A stretch of 64,000 nucleotides of DNA. It comes from JBFJKD01 sp041600415. Its GTDB lineage: Bacteria > Pseudomonadota > Gammaproteobacteria > Pseudomonadales > Porticoccaceae. The stretch lies in NCBI GenBank assembly GCA_041600415.1, contig JBFIKF010000006.1, positions 186,001 through 250,000 on the forward strand, written 5' to 3'. Every line of letters starts with the position of its first letter. Positions within the stretch are counted from its first letter, which is position 1. Positions 18,870-27,889 of this stretch are shown one piece after another. A program made the translations under genes and the position numbers. The notes beneath the pieces are model-generated. The model did no database searches. It was not told the DNA's origin and was given only the letters and a program-made list of their open reading frames with translations.

Positions 18870-19607
18870 TTACGCTTCTTCAATTAATGTGCCTTCCTGT
18901 CCACCCACCACAATACTGAGCAGGGCCCCTGGCTTGGACATGCGAAACACCCGCACTGGCATATTGTGTTCCCGGCACAGACAAATTGCCGTTAAGTCCA
19001 TCACCGCGAGTTTTTTCTCTAAAACCTCATCGTAAGTCAAGCGCTGAAAGAGCTTGGCGGTGGGGTCTTTGAGAGGGTCTGCAGAATAGACGCCGTCCAC
19101 CCGAGTCGCCTTGAGTACCAGCTCCGCATCAATTTCGATGCCCCGTAGACAAGCCGCCGAATCCGTGGTGAAAAAAGGATTACCGGTACCGGCAGCAAAA
19201 ATCACCACCTCCCCAGCGGACAGATAATTCAAGGCGCGGCGGCGATCGTAGTGTTCGACTATGCCGCTCATGGGTATCGCCGACATGACCCGCGCCGAAA
19301 TATTGTTGCGATCCAGGGCGTCGCGCATCGCCAGCCCGTTCATCACTGTGGCCAACATGCCCATGTGGTCGCCCGTGACGCGCTCCATTCCGGCGGCGCT
19401 CAACGCCGCACCGCGAAACAGGTTGCCACCACCAATGACTAACCCAACCTGTACGCCGATGCCGATTAGCTGACCAATTTCCAGTGCCATCCGATCGAGC
19501 ACCTTGGGGTCGATCCCAAAGTTCTCCTCGCCAATCAGCTCCTCGCCACTCAATTTGAGTAGAATGCGTTTGTATTTTTTATCCTTGGCGGCTTTGCTCA
19601 CCGGCAT
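18870..19607 (-). CDS. pyrH: UMP kinase
   Basis: PyrH phosphorylates UMP to UDP and is the hexameric bacterial UMP kinase of the amino-acid kinase fold. KRILLKLSGEELIGEENFGID and GVVIGGGNLFRG-type segments (here VGLVIGGGNLFRGA) identify it, as does the nucleotide-binding VIFAAGTGNPFFTTDSAA. The 245-residue length is normal. Order tsf-pyrH-frr is conserved; the gap to tsf is 53 nt. Confidence 0.97.
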   Translation of the reverse strand: MPVSKAAKDKKYKRILLKLSGEELIGEENFGIDPKVLDRMALEIGQLIGIGVQVGLVIGGGNLFRGAALSAAGMERVTGDHMGMLATVMNGLAMRDALDRNNISARVMSAIPMSGIVEHYDRRRALNYLSAGEVVIFAAGTGNPFFTTDSAACLRGIEIDAELVLKATRVDGVYSADPLKDPTAKLFQRLTYDEVLEKKLAVMDLTAICLCREHNMPVRVFRMSKPGALLSIVVGGQEGTLIEEA

Positions 19608-19660
19608 ACACCACTCTCCACGCGGCAGACACAGACTGGCTTGCGCCAGCCCCAGTCAGA

Positions 19661-20527
19661 TCATTTTTGCGAACTCACCTGCGCGGCAACCTCGGCGGCA
19701 AAATCGACGGCTTCGACCTCGATACCTTCGCCTACCTCGAAGCGTACAAATTCCTGTACATCGCAGCCAGCATCCTTCAGCAGCTGACCTACCTTGACAT
19801 CAGGGTTCTTGACAAAAGGCTGCTCGACAAGGCTGACTTCGGCCAAAAATTTGCTCACGCGGCCAGCCACCATTTTCTCCACTATGGCGTCCGGTTTACC
19901 GCTCTCGCGGGCCTGCACAGCATAGATTTCCCGCTCCTTCTCGAGTAAATCCTGGGGCATATCCTGCGGTTTTGCAACCTGCGGATTGATAGCCGCGATG
20001 TGCATCGCGATATCTCTGGCCAGATCCGCGTTACCGCCGGTAAGGCCCACCAGAACCGCAATGCGATCGTTACTATGCACGTAGCCACCCACCACTGCCG
20101 CCTCGACCACCACGGCCCGACGCACATTGATATTTTCGCCGATTTTCTGTACCAATGCCTCGCGCGCCGTTTCCAGTTCGCCTGCCATCAACGCCGCAAC
20201 ATCGCCCTGCTTATCCCGATAGACGTGTTCAAGCACCGTTTGTACAAATGCACGAAAATTGTCGTCACGAGCCACAAAGTCGGTTTCAGAATTGATTTCC
20301 ACCAGCACACCGAAGCGGCCATCGTCGGACACCTTGATGGCCACCGCACCCTGGGCGGCGATGCGCCCGGCTTTTTTAGCGGCTTTCATGCCGCTGGATT
20401 TACGCAGATTTTCAATCGCCAGATCGATATCACCGTCGGTTTCCACCAAAGCTTTTTTACATTCCATCATGCCCAGGCCAGTGCGCTCACGCAGTTCTTT
20501 TACCTGGGATGCCGTAATCGTCGTCAT
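19661..20527 (-). CDS. tsf: Elongation factor Ts
   Basis: EF-Ts is the nucleotide exchange factor for EF-Tu. The N-terminal UBA-like domain shows LRERTGLGMMECKKAL and the EF-Tu-contacting core has the TDFVARDDNF motif. An in-frame TTG at 20551 gives eight extra residues, but ATG 20527 (MTTITASQVKELR) has a clear ribosome site (aggagaggaaagc) and the usual N-terminus, giving 288 residues. It follows rpsB after a 109-nt gap that holds a terminator-like hairpin. Confidence 0.97.
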   Translation of the reverse strand: MTTITASQVKELRERTGLGMMECKKALVETDGDIDLAIENLRKSSGMKAAKKAGRIAAQGAVAIKVSDDGRFGVLVEINSETDFVARDDNFRAFVQTVLEHVYRDKQGDVAALMAGELETAREALVQKIGENINVRRAVVVEAAVVGGYVHSNDRIAVLVGLTGGNADLARDIAMHIAAINPQVAKPQDMPQDLLEKEREIYAVQARESGKPDAIVEKMVAGRVSKFLAEVSLVEQPFVKNPDVKVGQLLKDAGCDVQEFVRFEVGEGIEVEAVDFAAEVAAQVSSQK

Positions 20528-20556
20528 GCTTTCCTCTCCTCTTTCGTGCAATTAGT

Positions 20557-20582
20557 AAAAAGGGGGCCAAGCCCCCTTTTTT
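20557..20582 (-). terminator. Attenuator-like hairpin between rpsB and tsf
   Basis: A perfect 7-bp stem AGGGGGC/GCCCCCT with a 3-nt loop is flanked by an A-run on one side and a T-run on the other, so it has intrinsic-terminator shape in either direction. It lies in the rpsB-tsf gap. As in E. coli, partial termination here would set S2 synthesis above EF-Ts synthesis; that role is inferred. Confidence 0.8.
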
Positions 20583-20636
20583 GGTCTAGAACACACTCCC
20601 CATTGCCCACCCTTCCGGGCTGGACAAAAAATGCCG

Positions 20637-21434
20637 TTACTCCGCGGCCGCGACGGTTTGCTCCTGCGCTACTTCCGGTACCGGGACCTCAGCGACGACT
20701 GCGTCGTCAGTCACTTCGACAAACTCGTCTTTGACGGAGGGTCCGCTGGCACTCTGCGCTTTGCCCTCGAGCATGGCGTCAGCCATCGCGGTCACATACA
20801 GCTTAATGGCGCGAATGGCGTCGTCGTTGCCGGGGATCACCACATCGATACCATCGGGATTACTGTTGGTATCGACGATGCCGATTACCGGTATTCCCAG
20901 TTTATTGGCTTCCTGTACCGCGATGCGCTCGTGATCCACGTCGATAACGAACAATGCATCGGGTAAACCACCCATATCCTTGATGCCACCGATGGAGCGC
21001 TCGAGTTTTTCCATCATGCGTATACGCATCAGCGCTTCTTTCTTGGTTAATTTTTCAAACGTGCCGTCCGCACTCTGTGTCTCCAGCTCACGTAGCCGAC
21101 GCACCGAACCGCGAATGGTCTTGTAATTGGTCAACATGCCACCCAGCCAGCGGTGACTGACATAGGGCATACCGGCACGTTCGGCCTGTTCTTTAACGGC
21201 TTTTTGTGCCGCACGCTTGGTGCCAACGATTAACAGTTTGTTGCCGTTGGTGGCCAGCTTGCGCGCCATCGCCAGCGCGTCATTAAATGCCGGCACAGTC
21301 TGTTCCAGATTGATGATGTGGACTTTGTTGCGGGCCCCGAAGATGTAGGAATCCATCTTGGGATTCCAAAAACGGGTCTGGTGGCCAAAGTGGACGCCAG
21401 CTTGAAGCATGTCGCGCATGGAGACAGTTGTCAT
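20637..21434 (-). CDS. rpsB: 30S ribosomal protein S2
   Basis: S2 binds the 30S head-platform junction. The start MTTVSMRDMLQAGVHFGHQ at ATG 21434 is the family N-terminus and follows a ribosome site (gatcaggaactgacc). An upstream in-frame ATG at 21467 would add 11 non-conserved residues and was rejected. The coding length is 265 residues, slightly longer than E. coli S2 (241) because of an acidic, Ala/Val/Glu-rich C-terminal tail. It is the first gene of the long minus-strand block. Confidence 0.97.
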   Translation of the reverse strand: MTTVSMRDMLQAGVHFGHQTRFWNPKMDSYIFGARNKVHIINLEQTVPAFNDALAMARKLATNGNKLLIVGTKRAAQKAVKEQAERAGMPYVSHRWLGGMLTNYKTIRGSVRRLRELETQSADGTFEKLTKKEALMRIRMMEKLERSIGGIKDMGGLPDALFVIDVDHERIAVQEANKLGIPVIGIVDTNSNPDGIDVVIPGNDDAIRAIKLYVTAMADAMLEGKAQSASGPSVKDEFVEVTDDAVVAEVPVPEVAQEQTVAAAE

Positions 21435-21572
21435 GGTCAGTTCCTGATCAGGGTTAAACCTCCACATATCCCACCAGTCAACTCCAAAGCAATATGGCCT
21501 GGGAGCACCCTGACAGGTGTGACGATATGTGTGCGTCGTTAGTTACCCCCGGGGAAATTCCCAGGGGCGCGC

Positions 21573-21601
21573 TTTATACCATAATCCGACGCCAGAATGA
21601 A
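21573..21601 (-). promoter_or_regulatory. Candidate sigma-70 promoter of rpsB
   Basis: On the minus strand TTCATT and TATAAA are 17 nt apart. They are followed at once by a G+C-rich stretch (gcgcgcccc), a discriminator type expected for stringently controlled ribosomal promoters. It leaves a leader of about 130 nt before the rpsB ATG with an inverted repeat (CCCC-GGGGAA/TTCCC-GGGG) near 21547-21566. S2 autoregulation through this leader is known in E. coli and only inferred here. Confidence 0.5.
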
Positions 21602-21660
21602 GTCCGGGCGCGCGCCTCAGCGGATAACGACCACTGCAGTGGCCTGAACGTCAGCCACGG

Positions 21661-21689
21661 TGCACCCTGGCGTGGTAATTGGGTACAAT
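21661..21689 (+). promoter_or_regulatory. Candidate promoter of map
   Basis: TGCACC and TACAAT are separated by 17 nt. The predicted start would be about 23 nt before the map ATG. The -10 is good and the -35 poor. Confidence 0.35.
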
Positions 21690-21718
21690 GTGCGCACTGA
21701 TTTTTACGAGTACGCATC

Positions 21719-22495
21719 ATGCCCGTATCCATAAAGACCGCGGACGAAATCGCCAAAATGCGGATTGCTGGCCGACTGGCTGCCGAAGTGCTCGAAATGA
21801 TCGAACCCTACGTTCAACCCGGCATCAGCACCGCGGAACTTGATCAGATCTGCCACGACTACATGGTTAAAGTACAGGACAGTGTTCCCGCCTGTCTGAA
21901 TTACCGCGGGTTTCCGAAGTCCATTTGCACCTCGGTCAACCAGGTGGTTTGCCACGGTATTCCGTCGCCACAGAAAGTGTTGAAAAAAGGCGATATTGTC
22001 AATCTGGACATTACCGTCATCAAGGATGGCTATTACGGCGACACCAGCAAGATGTTCTTCGTGGGGGATGCTCCCGAACACGCCAGACGCCTGGTAAAGG
22101 TTGCACAGGAATGCCTGTATAAAGGTATCGAAATTGTCAGACCCGGTTGTCGCCTGGGCGATATTGGTCATGTGATTCAGAACTACGCAGAGGCTAATTA
22201 CTACTCCGTAGTGCGCGATTATTGTGGTCACGGCATCGGCACCGAATTTCACGAAGAGCCACAGGTGGTTCATTTCGGCACGCCCGGCACCGGCATGGTA
22301 CTGCGCGAGGGCATGACGTTTACTATTGAGCCGATGATCAATGCTGGCAAGTACCATACGCGCCTGAAGAACGACGGGTGGACCGTCGAAACCCGCGACG
22401 GTCGTTTATCAGCGCAGTGGGAACACACCCTGGCGGTAACGGCTGACGGCGTGGAAGTACTTACCGCGCGCACTGAAGAGTCCTTCTCCAGATAA
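21719..22495 (+). CDS. map: Type I methionine aminopeptidase
   Basis: Map removes the initiator Met from nascent proteins. At 258 residues it is a normal type Ia enzyme without extension. The metal ligands are visible in order: Asp in LDITVIKDGYYGDTSKMF (two Asp), His in GHGIGTEFHEEP, Glu in FTIEPMINAG and the last Glu in WEHTLAVT. It is divergent from rpsB, and glnD follows after 56 nt; the order rpsB-map-glnD-dap genes matches Pseudomonas. Confidence 0.98.
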   Translation: MPVSIKTADEIAKMRIAGRLAAEVLEMIEPYVQPGISTAELDQICHDYMVKVQDSVPACLNYRGFPKSICTSVNQVVCHGIPSPQKVLKKGDIVNLDITVIKDGYYGDTSKMFFVGDAPEHARRLVKVAQECLYKGIEIVRPGCRLGDIGHVIQNYAEANYYSVVRDYCGHGIGTEFHEEPQVVHFGTPGTGMVLREGMTFTIEPMINAGKYHTRLKNDGWTVETRDGRLSAQWEHTLAVTADGVEVLTARTEESFSR

Positions 22496-22551
22496 GCGCC
22501 ACCGGCGCAGACAGGACCTGTAACCAACCCATTCAAGCTGAGCGGACTGTC

Positions 22552-25272
22552 ATGACCGAATCGATTACGCTGGCGCCGCTGCTATTTTTTGACGAAAAAC
22601 GATTTCTCGCCAATCTCGCGACGGGACGCGCCCTCGATGTGTTCAGGGACGCGATTAGTGCCGCCAATGTCCATTTCGACACCCGTTTCGAGCAGGGTGA
22701 ACGGGTGCGCACGCTGGTTACCGAACGAGCCGCTTTTATCGACCGTATCCTCGGGCATGCATGGAATCGCTTTCAATGGGACAAGCATATCGCTCTGCTG
22801 GCGGTCGGCGGCTACGGCCGCAACGAGTTACACCCCCAGTCGGACGTAGACCTGCTGGTACTCACCAAAAGTAACCGCCACAACCCCTACCAACGGAGCC
22901 TGGAGGGATTTTTTACTTTTTTATGGGATATTCAGCTCACCATCGGACACAGCGTACGCTCCGTATCCCAGTGCGCTCAGGAAGCCCAGTCTGATATCAC
23001 CGTTGCCACGAATCTGATGGAAAGCCGCACACTTGCGGGCAACGGCGCATTGCGCGCGCAGATGGAAAAAAAGACCGCACCCACCAAAATCTGGCGCAGC
23101 GACCAATTTTTCCGCGCCAAGTGGGACGAGCAACTGGAACGCCATCGCAAGCACGGCAATACGGAGTACAACCTCGAACCTAACATCAAGGAGGCCCCGG
23201 GTGGACTGCGAGATATTCAAACTATCAACTGGGTTGCCAAGCGACATTTCCAGGTCAATTCGCTCGCAGCGCTGGTCGACAAAGGCTTTTTGACCAGCGA
23301 AGAATACGACATGCTGCGTCAGGGGGAGGAATTTTTATGGCGGGTGCGCTATGGGTTACACCTGTTGGCAAAGCGACCCGAGGAGCGACTGCTATTTGAC
23401 TACCAACGTAAACTGGCGACCGGGTTTGGTTACCGGGACAACGATGAACGCCTCGCCGTAGAGCAATTTATGCAACACTACTACCGTGTGGTACTGAGTA
23501 TGCGCGAACTGAACGATGTGCTGCTGCAATACCTCGACGAAGTAATACTGCGCCACAACAAAGCAAAAAAAGTGCGCACTATTAATGCCCGCTTTCAAGT
23601 ACGCGATGAACATATTGAAACTGTCCACGAACATATTTTTGAGCAACACCCTTCGGCACTGCTGGAGATATTTGTCCTGCTGGGGGAGGATGAATCGATT
23701 AAGGGCGTGCGTTCCGCCACCATCCGCCAGATACAGCGCTATCGGCATCTTATCGACGACGCTTTCCGCAGCGATGAGGGCAACATTGCACTGTTTATGC
23801 GCCTGCTGCGCTGCCCAGGAAAACTATCTGATCAATTACAACGCATGACCCGCTACGGGATCCTCGGCAAATACCTGCCCGAATTTGGCCGCATCACCGG
23901 GCAAATGCAGCACGACCTGTTCCATATTTATCCCGTGGATGCACACACCATTCAGGTGATTCGCAATATGCGGCGCTTCGATCGGGTGGACGCTGCGGAA
24001 AAATATCCGGTGGTGTCACACATCTACAAAACACTGGCCAAACCCGAACTACTGTTTATCGCGGGCCTGTTCCATGATATCGGCAAAGGTCGCGGTGGCG
24101 ACCACTCTACCCTGGGGGCCGCGGACGTGGTTGCGTTCGCCCGGCGCCACGGGCAATCCCCACAGGAAATCCGCCTTCTCAAGTGGCTGGTAGAAAATCA
24201 CCTGGTGATGTCCAGCACGTCGCAACGTGAGGATATTTCAGACCCCCGCGTCATTCATAAATTCGCGCGTCTGGTGGGGGATCAAATTCACCTTGACTAC
24301 CTGTATGCCCTGACCGTGGCGGATATTAACGCCACCAATCCAACACTGTGGAACAATTGGAAAGGCTCGCTGATGCGCCAGCTGTATTTCGAGACCCGCA
24401 CCGCGTTACAGCGCGGTCTCGAAAATCCCGTAGATAAACGCGAGTGGGTGGCAAACACCCGCAACGAAGCGCTCGAATTACTCGCGCAGATGGAAATCGC
24501 AGATAGCGCAGCGCATGCACTGTGGGATGACGTCGGAGAAGAGTTTTTTTTACAGGAGAAAGCGTCGGTTATTGCGCGTTGTACACGCGCCGTACTTACC
24601 GCAGATAATCAGGAAGAACCGATCATTTTGATCGAAAATGCTGGGGTCGAAGAGGCCACGGCTACGCGTATTTTTATTCACACGACGGGACTCAATAACG
24701 TGTTTCCCATTACCGCCGCCGCGCTCGACCAGCTGCGGCTGAACATTCAGGATGCACGCCTGAACAGAACCAGCAGCGGCCACACCTTTGATATGTTCTA
24801 TGTGCTGGACGACGACAACAATCCTTTTGGTACCAATCAGTACCAGGTGTCCCAGGTACGCAACGCGCTGAGCAAAGCGCTGCGCAACCCGACGCGGGAC
24901 ACTTTCAGTGTGCAACGACGTACATCCCGTCAGCTGAGGCAGTTAACCATGGGAACGGCCGTGTATTTGAGTAATGACATCGACACGAATGTCACATTAC
25001 TCGAGGTTATCACCCCCGACCGACCCGGGTTGCTCGCGCATCTGGGGCGAATTTTTATGCGCTTTGGTCTGCATCTGCATAGCGCTAAAATTGCCACCCT
25101 CGGCGAGCGAGTGGAAGATACCTTCTATGTTACCGATCTCGATTACCAACCCCTGAGCGACCCGGACGTTTGCAAAAAATTGCAAACCACCATTTGCCAG
25201 GAACTGGATGACCGCAACCGCCAGGAGGCTGAGATCAGCGCGCCCCTGCAACGGTTAAAAGTTTTGCACTGA
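22552..25272 (+). CDS. glnD: Bifunctional [protein-PII] uridylyltransferase / uridylyl-removing enzyme
   Basis: GlnD senses glutamine and uridylylates or deuridylylates the PII proteins, controlling glutamine synthetase and NtrBC. The 906-residue protein has all four domains. The nucleotidyltransferase motif is at residues 86-104 (GGYGRNELHPQSDVDLLVL). The HD hydrolase motif is in LFHDIGKGRGGDHS near residue 510. Two ACT domains are at about 710-790 and 815-895 (the second begins LLEVITPDRPGLLAHLG). It is closed by the terminator at 25303. Confidence 0.98.
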   Translation: MTESITLAPLLFFDEKRFLANLATGRALDVFRDAISAANVHFDTRFEQGERVRTLVTERAAFIDRILGHAWNRFQWDKHIALLAVGGYGRNELHPQSDVDLLVLTKSNRHNPYQRSLEGFFTFLWDIQLTIGHSVRSVSQCAQEAQSDITVATNLMESRTLAGNGALRAQMEKKTAPTKIWRSDQFFRAKWDEQLERHRKHGNTEYNLEPNIKEAPGGLRDIQTINWVAKRHFQVNSLAALVDKGFLTSEEYDMLRQGEEFLWRVRYGLHLLAKRPEERLLFDYQRKLATGFGYRDNDERLAVEQFMQHYYRVVLSMRELNDVLLQYLDEVILRHNKAKKVRTINARFQVRDEHIETVHEHIFEQHPSALLEIFVLLGEDESIKGVRSATIRQIQRYRHLIDDAFRSDEGNIALFMRLLRCPGKLSDQLQRMTRYGILGKYLPEFGRITGQMQHDLFHIYPVDAHTIQVIRNMRRFDRVDAAEKYPVVSHIYKTLAKPELLFIAGLFHDIGKGRGGDHSTLGAADVVAFARRHGQSPQEIRLLKWLVENHLVMSSTSQREDISDPRVIHKFARLVGDQIHLDYLYALTVADINATNPTLWNNWKGSLMRQLYFETRTALQRGLENPVDKREWVANTRNEALELLAQMEIADSAAHALWDDVGEEFFLQEKASVIARCTRAVLTADNQEEPIILIENAGVEEATATRIFIHTTGLNNVFPITAAALDQLRLNIQDARLNRTSSGHTFDMFYVLDDDNNPFGTNQYQVSQVRNALSKALRNPTRDTFSVQRRTSRQLRQLTMGTAVYLSNDIDTNVTLLEVITPDRPGLLAHLGRIFMRFGLHLHSAKIATLGERVEDTFYVTDLDYQPLSDPDVCKKLQTTICQELDDRNRQEAEISAPLQRLKVLH

Positions 25273-25302
25273 GATTGGGCGGGCGACTTGCCTATTTTTA
25301 CC

Positions 25303-25329
25303 GGGCCGGCGTTGCGAGCCGGCCCTTTT
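25303..25329 (+). terminator. Rho-independent terminator after glnD
   Basis: A perfect 8-bp G+C stem GGGCCGGC/GCCGGCCC with a 7-nt loop is followed by TTTT. It starts 30 nt after the glnD stop and lies before dapC. Confidence 0.8.
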
Positions 25330-25351
25330 ACACCCCGTATTGAGACCAGAC

Positions 25352-26545
25352 ATGAATCCAGACCTGACCCGGTTACAGCCTTACCCTTTTGAAAAACTGC
25401 GCACTCTGCTGACCGGCGCGGCTCCACTAAAGCAACTACCGGGAATTAGCCTGGCGGTCGGTGAGCCTCAACACGCGGCACCCGCACTAGTGGCGGAGGC
25501 ATTGGTCGGAGAAATCGCAAGCCTGTCCGCCTATCCAACCACCAGAGGCCTGGCGCAATTGCGCGCCGCCATCTGTGCCTGGCTAACAGCGCGCTTTAAA
25601 ATGGCCGCCACACCGCTCGACCCGGAACGCCACGTCCTGCCCGTGAATGGTACGCGGGAAGCCCTGTTTGCATTTGCGCAGGTAATCGTCGAGCGCAGCG
25701 CACAAGCGATGGTGGTCATGCCCAACCCGTTTTATCAGATCTATGAGGGCGCGGCTATTATGGCGGGCGCGCAACCCGTGTTTCTGGACTGCGTGGCGGA
25801 CAACCAGTTTCTGCCCGATTTCGATCACGTCAGCGCCGACACCTGGCGACACTGTCAATTGCTGTACCTGTGCTCACCTGGCAACCCCACCGGTGCGGTG
25901 CTCGATCTGAACACATTGAAAAAGGTGATTGCCCTGGCGGACGAATACGATTTTGTGATCGCCAGCGACGAGTGTTACTCGGAGATTTACCCCAACGAAA
26001 ATCATCCGCCGCCCGGGCTGCTGCAGGCGTGCGCAGAACTTGGCCGCGCAGATTTCAAACGCTGTGTCGCCTTTCACAGCCTGTCCAAGCGCTCCAATCT
26101 GCCGGGCCTGCGTTCCGGATTTGTCGCGGGGGATGCGGACATACTGGAAAAATTTCTGCTGTATCGCACTTATCATGGATGTGCCATGCCGGTACAACAC
26201 CAGGTTGCCAGTATCGCCGCCTGGAGCGACGAACAACACGTGAGGGAAAATCGTCGCCTGTATCGAGAAAAATTCGAAGTAATGATCGCGACCCTGGCTG
26301 AGGTTTTACCAGTGCAACTGCCGGATGCCGGGTTCTATTTATGGCCGCAAACACCCGTGGCAGACGATCGGTTTGCGCGCGACCTGTACGCGCAGCAACA
26401 CGTCACAGTGGTCCCCGGACGCTATCTGGCACGCGCTGGCAAGAACGGTAATCCAGGAGAAAATCGGGTGCGCATGGCGCTGGTAGCATCGGTGGAAGAG
26501 TGCCGGGAGGCAGCGCTGCGCATCAGGTCTTTTGTGGAGCGATAA
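25352..26545 (+). CDS. dapC: Succinyldiaminopimelate transaminase
   Basis: DapC is a PLP-dependent class I aminotransferase making N-succinyl-LL-DAP in the succinylase branch of lysine and peptidoglycan precursor synthesis. CSPGNPTGAVLD (substrate/cofactor Asn) and the PLP lysine in HSLSKRSNLPGLRSGF are visible. The ATG at 25352 (MNPDLTRLQPYPF) is preferred over an upstream TTG at 25340. The length, 397 residues, matches Pseudomonas DapC. Its place after glnD, with dapD and dapE nearby, supports this over a generic aspartate aminotransferase. Confidence 0.93.
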   Translation: MNPDLTRLQPYPFEKLRTLLTGAAPLKQLPGISLAVGEPQHAAPALVAEALVGEIASLSAYPTTRGLAQLRAAICAWLTARFKMAATPLDPERHVLPVNGTREALFAFAQVIVERSAQAMVVMPNPFYQIYEGAAIMAGAQPVFLDCVADNQFLPDFDHVSADTWRHCQLLYLCSPGNPTGAVLDLNTLKKVIALADEYDFVIASDECYSEIYPNENHPPPGLLQACAELGRADFKRCVAFHSLSKRSNLPGLRSGFVAGDADILEKFLLYRTYHGCAMPVQHQVASIAAWSDEQHVRENRRLYREKFEVMIATLAEVLPVQLPDAGFYLWPQTPVADDRFARDLYAQQHVTVVPGRYLARAGKNGNPGENRVRMALVASVEECREAALRIRSFVER

Positions 26546-26547
26546 TT

Positions 26548-27201
26548 GTGCTAAAAGCCGAGCGTGTACAGTTTATACAGGACACTCTGAACCAACTGTA
26601 TCCGAATCAGCCCATTCCTCTATACCATAAAGATCCCTATACCCTGTTGATTGCGGTATTGTTGTCCGCGCAGTGTACCGATGAGCGCGTCAACAAAATA
26701 ACGCCGACGCTATTCAAACTCGCGGATACCCCACAAAAAATGGTGCGTGTTCCGGTGGCAAAAATACGCGACATTATTCGACCCTGCGGACTTTCCCCAA
26801 AAAAATCGCTGGCCATTGCGGCGCTCTCCGCAATACTGCTGGAACAACACGATGGCCGGGTCCCGTGCGACATGACCGCCCTCGAAGCCCTGCCCGGGGT
26901 CGGCCATAAAACCGCCAGCGTGGTTATGTCACAGGCTTTTGGCCAACCCGCATTTCCTGTCGACACCCACATTCATCGCCTCGCCCAGCGCTGGAGGTTG
27001 AGCAGTGGGAAAAATGTGGTACAAACTGAAAAGGATTTGAAACGTCTGTTTCCGCAGGAGCGCTGGAACGCGCTACACCTGCAAATTATTTATTACGGTC
27101 GCGAGCACTGCTCTGCGCGAAGCTGCGACGGTACGCGCTGCATAATTTGTCGCGCCTGTTTTCCATCACGCCGCAAACCAATCATCACCAGACGGGCCTG
27201 A
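26548..27201 (+). CDS. nth: Endonuclease III family DNA glycosylase with atypical Cys cluster
   Basis: This is a bifunctional base-excision glycosylase/AP lyase for oxidised pyrimidines. The helix-hairpin-helix LPGVGHKTASVVM holds the Schiff-base Lys, and PVDTHIHRLAQRW the catalytic Asp. The C-terminal cysteines run C-x4-C-x4-C-x2-C-x2-C (HCSARSCDGTRCIICRACF) instead of the E. coli C-x6-C-x2-C-x5-C, so the [4Fe-4S] ligand set differs. A GTG at 26548, two nt after the dapC stop and 8 nt after GGAG, gives 217 residues; a longer frame begins inside dapC. Gammaproteobacterial nth usually sits by the rnf genes, so this copy may be a transferred or second-type Nth. Confidence 0.85.
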   Translation: MLKAERVQFIQDTLNQLYPNQPIPLYHKDPYTLLIAVLLSAQCTDERVNKITPTLFKLADTPQKMVRVPVAKIRDIIRPCGLSPKKSLAIAALSAILLEQHDGRVPCDMTALEALPGVGHKTASVVMSQAFGQPAFPVDTHIHRLAQRWRLSSGKNVVQTEKDLKRLFPQERWNALHLQIIYYGREHCSARSCDGTRCIICRACFPSRRKPIITRRA

Positions 27202-27287
27202 TGCTCTAACCCAACGTGACGCATGCCTAACCTTGCCATAGCGATGCAGCGCTCCTTGCGACCTCTCGACATTCCGTATCAGCGCCA

Positions 27288-27800
27288 CTAAGAACGTCGT
27301 GAGTTGGTCAGTTTTTTGACTGGCCCGGGAATACCGTACAGTCGGCGTACACGACTGGTACTGGGGGCGCCCAGGCAAAAACTCTCTTCCGGGTCTATTA
27401 TCATACGTCCGGCCATGGCTTCCCGCCCCAACAACATGCGATAACCCATGGAGTCGCGATTGGCCAACGTCAACTCAATAGTCCAGGTGCGAGATCGCAC
27501 TGCAATAGGGACTTTAATTACGTAACGCTTTTCAATACCACCACCGGAGTTCTTGACCACACGACGATCCACCACCCGCGCCTCGCAGCTTACAGTAGTT
27601 TTGCGATTTTTCTGCAGGGGATGCACGTCAAATCTGACCCACTGTTGCTCGTCGCGTTTAAACGCGTGTAGGTTAAAGGCGTGCAGCGACGAAGTTTTGG
27701 CACCGGAATCGACACGCACCTTGATAGCTGGTATGTTGAGTCCCGGCAGCGCGCACCACTCTTCACAGCCTATAGTGATTTTTTCAGCGACCGTCAGCAT
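27288..27800 (-). CDS. RimB-like retropepsin / putative ATP-dependent zinc protease family protein
   Basis: The protein belongs to the small family annotated as putative ATP-dependent Zn protease (DUF785), which includes Pseudomonas RimB, a retropepsin-like partner of the ribosomal-protein glutamate ligase RimK. The motif VDSGAKTSSLHA (Asp-Ser-Gly of a retropepsin active site) is in the first 45 residues. LTLANRDSMGYRMLLGREAM is the second conserved block. No rimK lies beside it here. ATG 27800 gives 170 residues; the frame extends five codons upstream. It is convergent with nth. Function in this organism is inferred from family only. Confidence 0.75.
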   Translation of the reverse strand: MLTVAEKITIGCEEWCALPGLNIPAIKVRVDSGAKTSSLHAFNLHAFKRDEQQWVRFDVHPLQKNRKTTVSCEARVVDRRVVKNSGGGIEKRYVIKVPIAVRSRTWTIELTLANRDSMGYRMLLGREAMAGRMIIDPEESFCLGAPSTSRVRRLYGIPGPVKKLTNSRRS

Positions 27801-27889
27801 GCCTTTCGCGCCCAACCGTCATCGGCAATCATTGGGGAATTTGACTCAACAGCCTGTGAGCCCGCTAATAGCGCTGGGCCGGGCATTGA

